A stretch of 59,957 nt of DNA from Candidatus Colicola equi (GCA_018066175.1 JAGHRV010000050.1:1-59957), one strand, 5' to 3'. Positions 28,207 through 38,391 are shown, counted from the first letter of the stretch. Notes: generated from the sequence alone by a model not told the origin. Made by a program: numbers and translations.

Positions 28207-31200
28207 ATGAAAAAGGTTTTACTTTTGACTTTATCTGCTTTGCTGGCATTTAATATGTTTGCAGCAGGTAAGGGTGATGGATCTTCCAAAGAAGATGCCA
28301 TCGAATTTGACTGGGTGAATGGTAACACGCAAGAGGGAGGACAATCTCTCTGGTACAGCGTTAGTTTAACTCCTATTTATGAGGAGGAAAATCCTGCGTT
28401 GGCGCTTTACCTAACTAACCTATCTATGGAGACATCCAATGTGGAGATTGAAGCGTTCATCGCTGGTAACAACGAAAAGCGCCAATACACCTTGGAAGGT
28501 CACCAAAACAAAGTATGGTCACAGTCCGCAAGTCTGTTGGTCCGTATGAAGTACACCGAAATCTTGGTTAAGTTGACAACTGAAAAACAGTCCCACTTAT
28601 CCGCTAAGGTGTATGAGTTCGAAGATGTTGATGAAGCTTGCTTGACTGCAGATGACTTCAACTGGACTACCGGCGCAACTGTAGCTCCTTACTACCGCAC
28701 TTGGTTCAAGGTGAATTTAGAGGATGCTAAGGCTGCCGGCAAGGATGTGAAGGTAACTATCACCAACACAGGTACTGCTGAGACTACTGTTTATGCAGGT
28801 ATTAGCGTGGACTGCCCAAGTACTGGTTTAACCGAGAAATCTACCAAAGTGGCTGCCGGCGAAACGATTACAAAGACTCTTTCTAAGTCAATGGTTGCTT
28901 CCCTGAAGGACAACTTCGTGTATGCTGTTATTGATGCCGGTCAACCCGTAAAGGTAACGGCAGAGTTAGTAGAACCGGCTACCCCAACTTATGATCAAAC
29001 GGCTTGTGAAAGTGCTACTCCGGTGGCATTAGATGTAACTTATAACATCGCTGCTGGTGAGGCTTGGTATCAAATCCCCGTTAAGAAGTTGATGGGCAAG
29101 AGAATGCAGCCTCAAGTTACTATTCAAAATGAAGGTGGTGCTACCGCTACTATCAAGGGTGAAGTTATCTTTGAGTGCGGTGAAGCTGCTGCAATGTCTA
29201 AAACCATCAAATTAGCTGCTAATGGTGTTGTAACAAAGGATGTGGCTAAGAACATGATTGATGGTATTGATACTGCTAAATATGATGTGGTTTACTTACA
29301 TGTCGTAACCAATCAACCATTGACCTGCTCTGCTCGTCTTAAGAACGTGCATGAGGGTGATGCATGTAAAACTGCTCAGGCATTCAACTATGATGTAACA
29401 ACCTATCAAAATGCCGATATTGCTGTATGGTATGCTGTTTCTATCAAGGAGGCAAAGGAAAATGTTCAAGACATTAAGATTACATTGGATAACCGCTCCT
29501 CAGAAGTAGCTCATATCAGTGCTGACATCGCTTTCGAGTGCCCCTATACTGATCTACAATCATTCAGCAAGAATTTGAATGCTAAAGAAAAACTGACCAA
29601 GACGATTAAGTATTCGTCCTTCTCTATGTTTGGAGATACCATCTATGTATGTGTAGAAACCAATCAACCTATCTCCATTGAAGCTACAATGGTTCCTTCG
29701 GAGAAGAAGTCTACTGATGAGGCTTGCCTTAATGCTATTGAATTTGATTGGAAAAATGGACATGTTCAGAATGCTGGTGATGCCGTTTGGTATAAGGTGG
29801 CTATGGCTGATGTTCGTGGTAACAACGATATCCCTGAGGTTACTATCGTTAACCGTGGCACATCTACATTGAAGATTAACGCTGAACTTTCTACTATCTG
29901 TCCTGATACATTGGAGAACCAAAAACGTTCCCTTTTTATCAAGGCCGGTAGTATCTATACTAAGGAAATTTCTCGTGACTTATTCAAGAATATCGAGGCA
30001 GATACCGTATATATTAAACTGACTGCTGACCAAGAGTTCTCCTTCATGGTTAAGATGCTTAAGGAGGAAGAAGGTAAGAGTTGCTTGTCCGCTATTCCTT
30101 TCAACTGGGTTAGTGGTAATGACCAAGCAGCGAATACGACGGTTTGGTACTATGCTGATATGCGGGATGTTAAGGCTAATGAGAAGGATGTAAAAGCTAT
30201 TCTGATTAATCGTGAGAATGTAATGGCTACTATTGCTGCTGACTTCGCGGCTACCTGTCCTTGCGAAACTCCTCAATCACAAAGTGTAAAATTGGCTGCT
30301 AATGCTGAGAAATCCAAATTGTTGGTTAACTCAACATTTGACAGCTACAACGATACCGTTTATTTCCGTATCAAAACAGATGCTGCTATTCACTTTGAAG
30401 CGCAACTGCAAGAACCAGAGGAATTTGAGTTGAATATTTGCGATTCCACCAAAGTTGAAGTTTTGCCTGATGTTGAATACACTCAAGATAAGGATACTGT
30501 TTGGTATATGGCTATCGTGGAGAATTATAAAGACGAAGTGCTGGTTCCGAAGATTACCTTCATGAATGGTGCTACGGCTCAAACTATCTATGCCGCACTT
30601 TCTTATACTTGTGAGATGACCAAGACTCCGCAAATGGAAAGCCGTAAATTAGGAGCCAATGGTGTTGCTAGCAAGGTGGTTGAACGCAGCTTAATTCCTG
30701 AGAAGGACACTGCATTCATTCGCTTGGTTGGTAAGAACTTCAAATTCAAAGTTGAGATGGTTAACCCGAATGATGGTTCAGATTGCCGTCACGCATTGGA
30801 CTTGGCCTTGGATACAACCTATAACCAAGAGGCAAGCACGATGTGGTATCGTTTCAATACCAATATTGAAAATATTGAGCAACTGAAGTTCATCCCGAAG
30901 ATGTGGAATACCGATGCTGCTGCTAAGGTAACTGTTTCCTTGTATGAGGATTGCGAAGGCGAACTGATTCAAGAGGCTACCACTACTGTGAGCGCACTGA
31001 GAGAGAAAGAAGTGATGGGTGATGTTGTTGCTAACTTCTCTAAGACTGGAGCTATCTTGGCAAAAATCGTTTGCGATCAGCCGATTGCATTGCGTGTTGA
31101 TACTACGATGCGTGCTAAGATTGATTCTATTTATGAGTGCGCAGATGCTAAGCCTTTGATGATGAATGTTGATTACTATCAGGCTGCAGATGCTGCTATG

Positions 31201-33018
31201 TGGTATGAAATAAATGTAAAAGACATTCGCGAGAATACAGAGGGCGATGCTGAACTCTTTATTGAGAACTTCGGTGGCGGTCAGGCTAAATTAAAGGCAG
31301 AAATCGCATACGATTGTCCTGTCGCATATGAAATGACTACTAAACAGCAAACCGTAACAGGTGAATTCACCAAAGAGTTGGAGCGTGCTAAGTTTGATGC
31401 TGTAACAAAGGACATCGTTTACGTTCGTATTACTTCGACTGATACCATTCATTTCATTGTTAGGATAGATAGATTCAAGGGTGAAACTTGTGGAGATCCT
31501 ATCGCATTTGATTGGGAGAATTGCAACGTTAATCCTAAAAACGAGCCCACTTGGTATGTGGCTAAGATGATCAATGCAGATAGTACATTGGTTATTCCTG
31601 AAGGAAAAGACTTGCAGATTAGTGTTACTAATCTAACAGATTCAAGTGCTACAGCAGAGGCTGCTTTCTATTTCGAATGTGGTGAGCAAGCAATCGCCCG
31701 TCCTACCTATACGTTTGATCCTCGTCAGACAGTAAATCGTACCATTGACCGCGATTTAATTGTTGAGATGCATCCAACAGCCTTATTTATTATGATGTCT
31801 GGTTCACAGCCAATGAAGATATGTGCTGATTTTGTTGAACCGTTGTCGGATAGTACTATTGTGGTTAAGCATGATACTATAATTTGTGCCGGTGACTATA
31901 ATCCATTCTACAACACTACCTTGACGGTTTATTTAGACAAGGACTCGGTATTAAGAGATACGGTTTCGTTCCAATCCGGTTTGCGTATGGTTGACTCTGT
32001 CTATGTAGATTCTGTTATAATTTTCCGTGATGTGCTAGTGCAAGAAATTCCTGCTTCTGCTATCCCACAAGCTATAGCCGGTCAAGCATTTGATACCCTT
32101 GCTTTATTTACTAACGTAAAGGCTATCTATGATGCTGCGACTTCCAAGGATACTATTGCTAATGTAGAGAGGATTGAATGGAAAGTCTTGGATTTAGAAT
32201 CACAACCTGTCAAGTATGTAGCTGTAGATGAGATGACTTATTGGAATAGTTTACCTGCTGATATAGATTCGTTACGTTTCCAATATATCGTTCATGGTTG
32301 CAACCATCCAATGGTTACTGATTATTTACAAGTGGAGATTAAAACTCAAATAAAAGCAAAAGATACTCTCACGTATTGTAAGCAGAGCCAAATTGACACC
32401 ATTTGGCATGATCAGCACATTACTGAGCCAGGTTCCTATACTTACAAAGACGATAGTGGTGAATATTGGTTAAAAGTTGAATTGAACGATGTGCCTGATA
32501 CGTTAGGTATGGATATCGTATCTAAGTTCGGATATCGTATGTTGGTATTCAACCTCAATAAGTTCAAAGCCGACAATGAAGATTTAACCCCTGCCGAGAA
32601 CACGGTAGAATGGTACAGCACGGCTGATCCTGTGCATCCGATTCACGCCGGTTATTACTACACGTTAGCTGATGGTGGTGTCATCACCGGTTCGTATTAT
32701 GCAGTAATTAAGGTGGTTAATCCTGACGCTTGCGACCAGACATTTATTTCCAATACATTGGTTAATAATTCGGGTGTTAGTATGCGTCTCGCTCCGAACT
32801 GCGTTAGTGAAGGTGGTTTGATGACCATCTATAACGTAGATCCTACTCAAGCAACATCCGTTCGCATCATTGATGCTACCGGACGTGAAGTTGGTTATAA
32901 GAAATCTAATGATATGGAGAATGTAAATGTAGAAGCTACTTGGCCTGTAGGTGCATACCTAATGCGCGTAGAGAACGCTTCTCAGAATGATACATTCCGA
33001 TTCTTAATCGTTCGTTAA
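28207..33018 (+). CDS. Giant ten-repeat surface protein with canonical type IX secretion C-terminal domain
   Basis: 1,603 residues. Signal peptide KVLLLTLSALLAFNMFAAG. About ten repeats of 115-125 residues fill residues ~25-1210. Each opens C-x-x-A near FDW and WY (for example SCLSAIPFNW...VWYYADM, ETCGDPIAFDW...TWYVAKM), has a CP or CG pair mid-repeat, and ends DTVYV.V.TDQPI. Three beta-rich domains follow, the last (residues ~1430-1515) resembling that of the 23494 product. The final ~75 residues (GGLMTIYNV, SVRIIDATGREVG, WPVGAYLMRVE, FRFLIVR) are a typical type A sorting domain, which in the family directs outer-membrane passage and attachment. The repeats share motifs with the 21047 and 25063 products. 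Confidence 0.85.
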   Translation: MKKVLLLTLSALLAFNMFAAGKGDGSSKEDAIEFDWVNGNTQEGGQSLWYSVSLTPIYEEENPALALYLTNLSMETSNVEIEAFIAGNNEKRQYTLEGHQNKVWSQSASLLVRMKYTEILVKLTTEKQSHLSAKVYEFEDVDEACLTADDFNWTTGATVAPYYRTWFKVNLEDAKAAGKDVKVTITNTGTAETTVYAGISVDCPSTGLTEKSTKVAAGETITKTLSKSMVASLKDNFVYAVIDAGQPVKVTAELVEPATPTYDQTACESATPVALDVTYNIAAGEAWYQIPVKKLMGKRMQPQVTIQNEGGATATIKGEVIFECGEAAAMSKTIKLAANGVVTKDVAKNMIDGIDTAKYDVVYLHVVTNQPLTCSARLKNVHEGDACKTAQAFNYDVTTYQNADIAVWYAVSIKEAKENVQDIKITLDNRSSEVAHISADIAFECPYTDLQSFSKNLNAKEKLTKTIKYSSFSMFGDTIYVCVETNQPISIEATMVPSEKKSTDEACLNAIEFDWKNGHVQNAGDAVWYKVAMADVRGNNDIPEVTIVNRGTSTLKINAELSTICPDTLENQKRSLFIKAGSIYTKEISRDLFKNIEADTVYIKLTADQEFSFMVKMLKEEEGKSCLSAIPFNWVSGNDQAANTTVWYYADMRDVKANEKDVKAILINRENVMATIAADFAATCPCETPQSQSVKLAANAEKSKLLVNSTFDSYNDTVYFRIKTDAAIHFEAQLQEPEEFELNICDSTKVEVLPDVEYTQDKDTVWYMAIVENYKDEVLVPKITFMNGATAQTIYAALSYTCEMTKTPQMESRKLGANGVASKVVERSLIPEKDTAFIRLVGKNFKFKVEMVNPNDGSDCRHALDLALDTTYNQEASTMWYRFNTNIENIEQLKFIPKMWNTDAAAKVTVSLYEDCEGELIQEATTTVSALREKEVMGDVVANFSKTGAILAKIVCDQPIALRVDTTMRAKIDSIYECADAKPLMMNVDYYQAADAAMWYEINVKDIRENTEGDAELFIENFGGGQAKLKAEIAYDCPVAYEMTTKQQTVTGEFTKELERAKFDAVTKDIVYVRITSTDTIHFIVRIDRFKGETCGDPIAFDWENCNVNPKNEPTWYVAKMINADSTLVIPEGKDLQISVTNLTDSSATAEAAFYFECGEQAIARPTYTFDPRQTVNRTIDRDLIVEMHPTALFIMMSGSQPMKICADFVEPLSDSTIVVKHDTIICAGDYNPFYNTTLTVYLDKDSVLRDTVSFQSGLRMVDSVYVDSVIIFRDVLVQEIPASAIPQAIAGQAFDTLALFTNVKAIYDAATSKDTIANVERIEWKVLDLESQPVKYVAVDEMTYWNSLPADIDSLRFQYIVHGCNHPMVTDYLQVEIKTQIKAKDTLTYCKQSQIDTIWHDQHITEPGSYTYKDDSGEYWLKVELNDVPDTLGMDIVSKFGYRMLVFNLNKFKADNEDLTPAENTVEWYSTADPVHPIHAGYYYTLADGGVITGSYYAVIKVVNPDACDQTFISNTLVNNSGVSMRLAPNCVSEGGLMTIYNVDPTQATSVRIIDATGREVGYKKSNDMENVNVEATWPVGAYLMRVENASQNDTFRFLIVR

Positions 33019-33033
33019 TAGGAGGAAAGCATT

Positions 33034-34692
33034 ATGAAAAAGACAATGTTAATTATTTCCGCACTGTTGCTCACTTCTATTTGCTGGGCACAAGAAACGG
33101 TTGGTAATCATGCTAAACCAAACAAACAACTCCAAGAGAGTGGGGTTAAACCGGGTGATGGTTATACTTTCGCCAAAGGTGATACCATTGTAATCTCAAA
33201 GAGTTGTACCAAATACCTTACAGGAGAAACTCCTTCTACTTGGGTTTACTACGTAAAACATATCGTAGAACAACAAGGTGGTAAGCGTTTCCCCAATGGT
33301 ATTTTGATTCGTGGTATTTATTCTTGGGTAGGTCCTGAAAATTTATTATTGGCCGGACCGACTGCTCAAACAGAGGCTGCTTCTGCAAAGAAAGCTGCTG
33401 ATAAGAAATCTGTAGTTGAGCGTCAAGAAGAAGTTAAACAAATGCCTAAAGAAGAGCAACAAGTTATTGCTCAAGCCGTAAAAGAGCATGAAGCAGTAGC
33501 TATTGAGGAACCTGTTAAGGAGACTCCGAAAGAGGAACCTGCTCAAGTAGCAGAAGAACCTGCTCCTGTAGTAGTTGCTCCTGTAGTGGTTGAGGAACCT
33601 GCTCCTGTGGTAGAAGAGACTCCTGCACAAGTAGCAGAGGAACCTGCTCCTGTAGTAGTTGCTCCTGTAGTGGTTGAGGAACCTGCTCCTGTGGTAGAAG
33701 AGACTCCTGCACAAGTAGCAGAAGAACCTGCTCCTGTGGTAGTTGCTCCAGTAGTGGTTGAGGAACCGGCTCAAGTAGCAGAGGAGCCTGCTCCTGTAGT
33801 AGAAGAAGCTCCTGTTGAGGAATCTGCTGAGGAGACAAAGGCTGACAAGAAGGCCGGTAAGGTTTCTAAAGTGGAGAAGATGCCTGCTGTACAATTTGAC
33901 CGTTTCAATATCGGTTTGCGTGGTGGTGTTGCTTCTGTTATGCAAAAAGCTAACAAGGGCGACTGGAAAGTAGGTGGTGACATCTTGCTTGACCTGCAAT
34001 ATGCTCACTATTGGAAGAGAGATTACAAACCTGCTCTGGGTTTGATTATTGGTGCATCGGTTGGTTATTCTCTTAGCCCTATTAAGTGTGGCGTAAACGA
34101 TAACTTCATTGTTAATGAGGGTGCTGAAGATCAAGTGGATTATGCTATTAACGTAGATGAAGTGAAAGAGAAAGACGGTCAAATCCAAGTGGAAGTGCCG
34201 GTTATGTTCTCTTTGATTACCGACAAGGGATTCTTCTTCAACGTTGGTCCTCGTTTCATGTTGCCGGTTTGGAAGCGTTCACACACTGATATTAAGAACG
34301 CTCATATTCAGGCTACACTGCCTAACGAAGGTATAACAGTAACGGATAATGTGGTAACCGGTGTTCTTAATAATGGTGACGTTAAGAATTCATGGAAATC
34401 TGCTGACATTAACATTATGTTAACTTGCGAACTCGGTTATGAGTGGAAGTTGGCTAATGGTCATGCGCTTGAATTAGGTGTATATGCTGACTACAGTGTT
34501 TATTCCAAGTATTCTAACACTCCGACCACCGAAAGTTTCATCAACGTAACGGCTCCGTCAGCAGCAGGTATTGCTAACGCATCTGCTCGCGCTTTGACAG
34601 ACTCTTATGCGAATAAACTGGGATACTTTGATGCCGGTATTAAATTGACTTACTGCTTCAACTTCTGGAAGACAGGAGCGCAGCTTCGTTAA
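33034..34692 (+). CDS. Outer-membrane beta-barrel protein with periplasmic Pro/Val/Glu repeat linker
   Basis: 552 residues. Signal peptide MKKTMLIISALLLTSICWAQ. Residues ~40-110 form a small domain (GYTFAKGDTIVISKSC, STWVYYVKHIVEQQGGKRFPNG) that may be peptidoglycan- or SH3-like; I cannot assign it. Residues ~110-290 are low-complexity, with an in-frame 28-residue repeat (EEPAPVVVAPVVVEEPAPVV type) that could span the periplasm. The barrel occupies ~290-552 (FNIGLRGGVASVMQ start, LTYCFNFW end) and is paralogous to the 24162 product. An unusually good Shine-Dalgarno (AGGAGGA, 33021-33027) precedes the start, uncommon in this phylum. It closes the second module and is followed by a terminator. 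Confidence 0.8.
   Translation: MKKTMLIISALLLTSICWAQETVGNHAKPNKQLQESGVKPGDGYTFAKGDTIVISKSCTKYLTGETPSTWVYYVKHIVEQQGGKRFPNGILIRGIYSWVGPENLLLAGPTAQTEAASAKKAADKKSVVERQEEVKQMPKEEQQVIAQAVKEHEAVAIEEPVKETPKEEPAQVAEEPAPVVVAPVVVEEPAPVVEETPAQVAEEPAPVVVAPVVVEEPAPVVEETPAQVAEEPAPVVVAPVVVEEPAQVAEEPAPVVEEAPVEESAEETKADKKAGKVSKVEKMPAVQFDRFNIGLRGGVASVMQKANKGDWKVGGDILLDLQYAHYWKRDYKPALGLIIGASVGYSLSPIKCGVNDNFIVNEGAEDQVDYAINVDEVKEKDGQIQVEVPVMFSLITDKGFFFNVGPRFMLPVWKRSHTDIKNAHIQATLPNEGITVTDNVVTGVLNNGDVKNSWKSADINIMLTCELGYEWKLANGHALELGVYADYSVYSKYSNTPTTESFINVTAPSAAGIANASARALTDSYANKLGYFDAGIKLTYCFNFWKTGAQLR
33550..33777 (+). repeat. 84-bp in-frame tandem repeat in the barrel linker
   Basis: Units start at 33550, 33634 and 33718: two full 84-bp copies, nearly identical, and one partial copy. 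Each full unit encodes 28 residues, so copy number can change without a frameshift. Confidence 0.9.
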
Positions 34693-34710
34693 TTAAATCA
34701 ATGAATAAGG

Positions 34711-34740
34711 TACGGCATCCGTTTTGGGTGCCGTATTTTA
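34711..34740 (+). terminator. Terminator after the second barrel gene
   Basis: TACGGCATCC / GGGTGCCGTA (10 bp, one G-U pair) with a GTTTT loop, followed by TTTTATA. Confidence 0.8.
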
Positions 34741-34756
34741 TATAAACATCAATCTT

Positions 34757-36568
34757 ATGACTATAATAGAACGATTATCAGTCCTTCGAAATCTAATGAA
34801 GGAGCATGGCATAGATGCTTACATTATTCCGGGAACTGATCCTCATGCCAGTGAGTATATGGCTCCGCATTGGGCAGAGATGTCCTGGATTACCGGTTTT
34901 AAGGGAGAGAGTGGAACGGCTGTCATTACGATGGATAAAGCGTTGTTATGGACAGATAGCCGCTATTATTTACAAGCCGGAGAGGAACTCAAAGGTAGTT
35001 CGTACGAACTGATGCGTGAGAGTGATGTAGATTGTCCGTCTATTTCTAAATGGATAGGCAATTATTATGCACAAGATAGTATCAACCGTCCCATCGTTGT
35101 TGGTGTTAATCCTGAGATGTATAGCATTAATGCCTATAAGGCCTTGCGTGATGAATTGGCTGATAGCGGGTTACGCATTCAGTCTATTGATTTGATTCGT
35201 TCGGTATGGACAGAGAACCGTCCCGATATCCCAATGAATCCTCTTTATATCTATGAGGATCAGTATGCCGGTGAGAGTGTGGCTCCTAAGTTGAAACGCG
35301 TTCGTGAAGCATTGCAAGAGAATCGTTGTGATGCAGCAGTTATTGCCGAGTTAGATGAGATTGGCTGGCTATTGAATGTGCGTGGTACGGATGTAGATTA
35401 TACGCCTTGTGTAATTGCGTATTGCGTTGTGGAGATGAGTAAATGCACTCTCTTTATTGATTCGCGTAAGGTGACGGCTTCCGTTAGAGAACAATTATGT
35501 GCCATGTCTATTGACTTGCAACCATACGAAGATGTCTTTGCTTATCTGCGTTCTATCTCGGCTAAGAATGTGCTAATGGATGGTAACCGTGTAAATGAGG
35601 CATTATACGAATGTGTTATGCTTCAATCACAATGTAAGGTAGTGTCTCCTAGTCCTATTCAGGTGATGATGTCCATTAAGAATGTCGTTGAATTAGCAGG
35701 CGAGCGTAAGGCTATGCGTGAGGATGCCGTGGCTCTGACTCGTTTCTTTAAGTGGTTGGATGAAGAAGCATTATTAACTCCACAAACGGAGATTACGTTA
35801 GCAGAGCAACTGCACGCATATCGTAAGATGGGAACTAATTTCACCGATGAGAGTTTTGGTACGATTGCCGGTTGGAATGCTAATGGCGCTATTGTGCATT
35901 ATGCTGCGCAGCCGGATACTTGCGCTAAGATTAGTGGCAATGGTGTATTGCTATTGGATTCAGGAGGACAGTATTTAGATGGTACGACAGATATTACACG
36001 TACTTATTGGGTGGGTGACGAAAAGGCTATTGACGAAAACTTAAAGCACGATTATACGTTAGTGCTGAAAGGTCATATAGCCTTGGCTAAAGCTCGTTTT
36101 CCGAAAGGCACGCGTGGCAATCAGTTAGATGTGCTTGCTCATCAGTTTATGTGGTTTGAAGGTATTACCTATGGTCATGGTACGGGTCATGGAGTTGGAC
36201 ACTTTATGGGTTGCCATGAGGGACCGGCTAATATTCGTACGGACAATAATACCAATCCTATTCGTGAAGGCAATGTATTCTCGGACGAACCGGGTATTTA
36301 CCGTGCAGGCGAATATGGTATTCGTATTGAAAACTTAGTTACTGCTAAAAAAGCAGAGGTAGGAGAACGTTCTACGGGAGAGCAATATTATGATTTTGAG
36401 ACTTTGACGCTATGTTTCTATGATACGCGTCTCATAGATTTATCCATGATGACGAAGGATGAGATAGCGTGGATAAATCAGTATCATGCTTGGGTAGAAA
36501 AAGAAATCTCACCACTACTGAGCAGTGATGAGAAAAGATATCTTCAAAATAAATGCAAGGCTCTTTAA
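34757..36568 (+). CDS. pepP: Xaa-Pro aminopeptidase (M24B)
   Basis: 603 residues from ATG 34757 (MTIIERLSVLRNLM); the GTG at 34724 lies inside the terminator and is not the start. It has the three-domain layout of large M24B aminopeptidases: two creatinase-like N-terminal domains (IIPGTDPHASEYMAPHW, LWTDSRYYLQAG) and a catalytic domain from about residue 310. The expected metal ligands are present: the Asp residues of LLLDSGGQYLDGTTDITRT, the His of GHGTGHGVGHFMG, and the Glu residues in DEPGIY and IRIENL. It removes N-terminal residues preceding proline in the cytoplasm. It stands alone between a terminator and a convergent argS. Confidence 0.92.
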   Translation: MTIIERLSVLRNLMKEHGIDAYIIPGTDPHASEYMAPHWAEMSWITGFKGESGTAVITMDKALLWTDSRYYLQAGEELKGSSYELMRESDVDCPSISKWIGNYYAQDSINRPIVVGVNPEMYSINAYKALRDELADSGLRIQSIDLIRSVWTENRPDIPMNPLYIYEDQYAGESVAPKLKRVREALQENRCDAAVIAELDEIGWLLNVRGTDVDYTPCVIAYCVVEMSKCTLFIDSRKVTASVREQLCAMSIDLQPYEDVFAYLRSISAKNVLMDGNRVNEALYECVMLQSQCKVVSPSPIQVMMSIKNVVELAGERKAMREDAVALTRFFKWLDEEALLTPQTEITLAEQLHAYRKMGTNFTDESFGTIAGWNANGAIVHYAAQPDTCAKISGNGVLLLDSGGQYLDGTTDITRTYWVGDEKAIDENLKHDYTLVLKGHIALAKARFPKGTRGNQLDVLAHQFMWFEGITYGHGTGHGVGHFMGCHEGPANIRTDNNTNPIREGNVFSDEPGIYRAGEYGIRIENLVTAKKAEVGERSTGEQYYDFETLTLCFYDTRLIDLSMMTKDEIAWINQYHAWVEKEISPLLSSDEKRYLQNKCKAL

Positions 36569-36583
36569 CCTTGCATTTATTTT
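36546..36583. terminator. Bidirectional terminator between pepP and argS
   Basis: AAAATAAATGCAAGG pairs with CCTTGCATTTATTTT around a CTCTTTAA loop. With A/T runs on both sides it serves both convergent genes; the left arm overlaps the pepP stop. Confidence 0.85.
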
Positions 36584-36594
36584 ATTTATTTTTT

Positions 36595-38373
36595 TTACAT
36601 TCGTTCCGGCACTTCAATTCCAAGAAGTTCCATGGCTCTGCGAATTACTTTAGCGACGGATGCGGATAGCATCAATCGGAAATCACGCACTTCTTTCTTT
36701 TCTTCATTTAAGATGGAATAGTCGTGATAGAATGAGTTAAATTCTTGTGCGAGCGCATAGGTGTAGTTGCATATCACGGCAGGAGAGAATTCATCGCCTG
36801 CTTGTTTTATGATAACAGGGAAGTCTCCTAAGCGCTGAATTAAAGCCAGTTCTTTATCGTTCAATTCTAATTGCTTGATTTCGTCCAACTTATCTATGTT
36901 GGCTTTACGAAGAACGCTTTGTATGCGGGCATAGGTGTATTGAATGAATGGTCCGGTATTGCCATTAAAGTCAATACTCTCGGCAGGATTGAATAGCATG
37001 TTCTTGCGAGGATCTACTTTGAGGATAAAGTATTTCAAAGCTCCTAGACCTACTTTGCGAGCAATTTCATTGGCTTCGGCTTCGGTGATGTCGGGCAGAG
37101 TATTGACCTTGTCTTTGCTGATATCCTTAGCATCACTAATCATGGCTGCCATTAGGTCGTCAGCGTCAACGACGGTTCCTTCGCGGCTTTTCATTTTGCC
37201 GTTAGGTAATTCAACCATACCATAGGAGAAGTGCACTAATTCTTTACCGAATGGGAATCCGAGACGGTCTAATAAGATACTGAGGACCTTGAAGTGATAT
37301 TCTTGTTCGTTACCTACCACATAGACCATCTTATCAATAGGGTAGTCTTGGAAGCGCAGTTTGGCGGTGCCAATGTCTTGGGTCATATAGACGGATGTGC
37401 CATCTTGACGCAGAAGCAGTTTTTCGTCCAGTCCGTCTTTGGTAAGGTCTGCCCAGACGCTATTGTCTTCGCGACGATAGAAAATCCCTGATTGTAAGCC
37501 TTTTTCTACTTCGGATTTACCCTCTAAGTAGGTGTTGCTTTCGTAGTATATCTTATCAAAGTCAACGCCCATCATCTTGTAGGTCTCGTCAAATCCGGCA
37601 TACACCCATGTGTTCATTTTTTGCCACAAGGCACGAACTTCTGGGTCTCCTTGTTCCCATTTTAGAAGCATGGCTTGGGCTTCTTTCATAAGTGGTGCCT
37701 CTCTCTTGGCGGTCTCTTCATCCATGCCTTGCTCCATTAGGGAGGCAACTTCTTTCTTGTATTCCTTATCAAAGCGAACATAGTAATCACCGATGAGGTG
37801 GTCGCCTTTCTTGCCGCTTGACTCAGGTGTTTCATTGTTGCCAAAACGTAGCCATGCCAACATGGATTTGCAGATATGAATGCCTCTATCGTTTACGATA
37901 TTGGTTTTTACTACCTTCCATCCGTTAGCTTCTTGGATTTTGGAGATGGAATAGCCGAGCAGGTTATTACGGACATGTCCTAAGTGCAAGGGTTTATTGG
38001 TGTTTGGGGATGAATATTCTACCATCATCAGTTTACCATTGCTGGGTAATTGTCCGTATTGGTTGTCGGCATCAATAGCGCGTAATTGTTCAATCCAGAA
38101 GTCCTGATTGATGGTGATGTTTAGGAAGCCTTGTACCGCATTAAAACGTTGTACCAAGTGGGAAGATTGTACCAAATAATCACCAATCTCTTGTGCCACT
38201 TGTGCAGGGGCTTTACGAGCCAGTTTGACAAATGGGAATACGACTAAGGTGATATTGCCTTCAAATTCAGGTCGAGTTTTCTGCAATTGAATCATTTGAT
38301 CTGTTGCCTCGACTTGGTATAGGGCCTTAACAGCGCCTTTAACTTGTTCTTTTAATATATCTTCTAATTTCAT
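36595..38373 (-). CDS. argS: Arginyl-tRNA synthetase
   Basis: 592 residues, normal family length. It charges tRNA-Arg. The N-terminal Arg-tRNA synthetase domain leads into the class I signature (SSPNTNKPLHLGHVRNN; HLGH is the HIGH motif). The second signature is the KMSK-like KMKSREG with VVDADDLM after it. The C-terminal DALR-type anticodon-binding region contains FIQYTYARIQSVL. It begins 18 bp after the nadC stop and is probably cotranscribed with it from the promoter at 39332. Confidence 0.96.
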   Translation of the reverse strand: MKLEDILKEQVKGAVKALYQVEATDQMIQLQKTRPEFEGNITLVVFPFVKLARKAPAQVAQEIGDYLVQSSHLVQRFNAVQGFLNITINQDFWIEQLRAIDADNQYGQLPSNGKLMMVEYSSPNTNKPLHLGHVRNNLLGYSISKIQEANGWKVVKTNIVNDRGIHICKSMLAWLRFGNNETPESSGKKGDHLIGDYYVRFDKEYKKEVASLMEQGMDEETAKREAPLMKEAQAMLLKWEQGDPEVRALWQKMNTWVYAGFDETYKMMGVDFDKIYYESNTYLEGKSEVEKGLQSGIFYRREDNSVWADLTKDGLDEKLLLRQDGTSVYMTQDIGTAKLRFQDYPIDKMVYVVGNEQEYHFKVLSILLDRLGFPFGKELVHFSYGMVELPNGKMKSREGTVVDADDLMAAMISDAKDISKDKVNTLPDITEAEANEIARKVGLGALKYFILKVDPRKNMLFNPAESIDFNGNTGPFIQYTYARIQSVLRKANIDKLDEIKQLELNDKELALIQRLGDFPVIIKQAGDEFSPAVICNYTYALAQEFNSFYHDYSILNEEKKEVRDFRLMLSASVAKVIRRAMELLGIEVPERM

Positions 38374-38391
38374 ATTCTTGTTTCAATGCTC

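Noticed and set aside
33346..34188. 280-codon frame antisense to the second barrel gene
   Set aside because: It is a shadow of the Pro/Val/Glu repeat (reads as Ser/Arg/Phe-rich repeats) with no start context.
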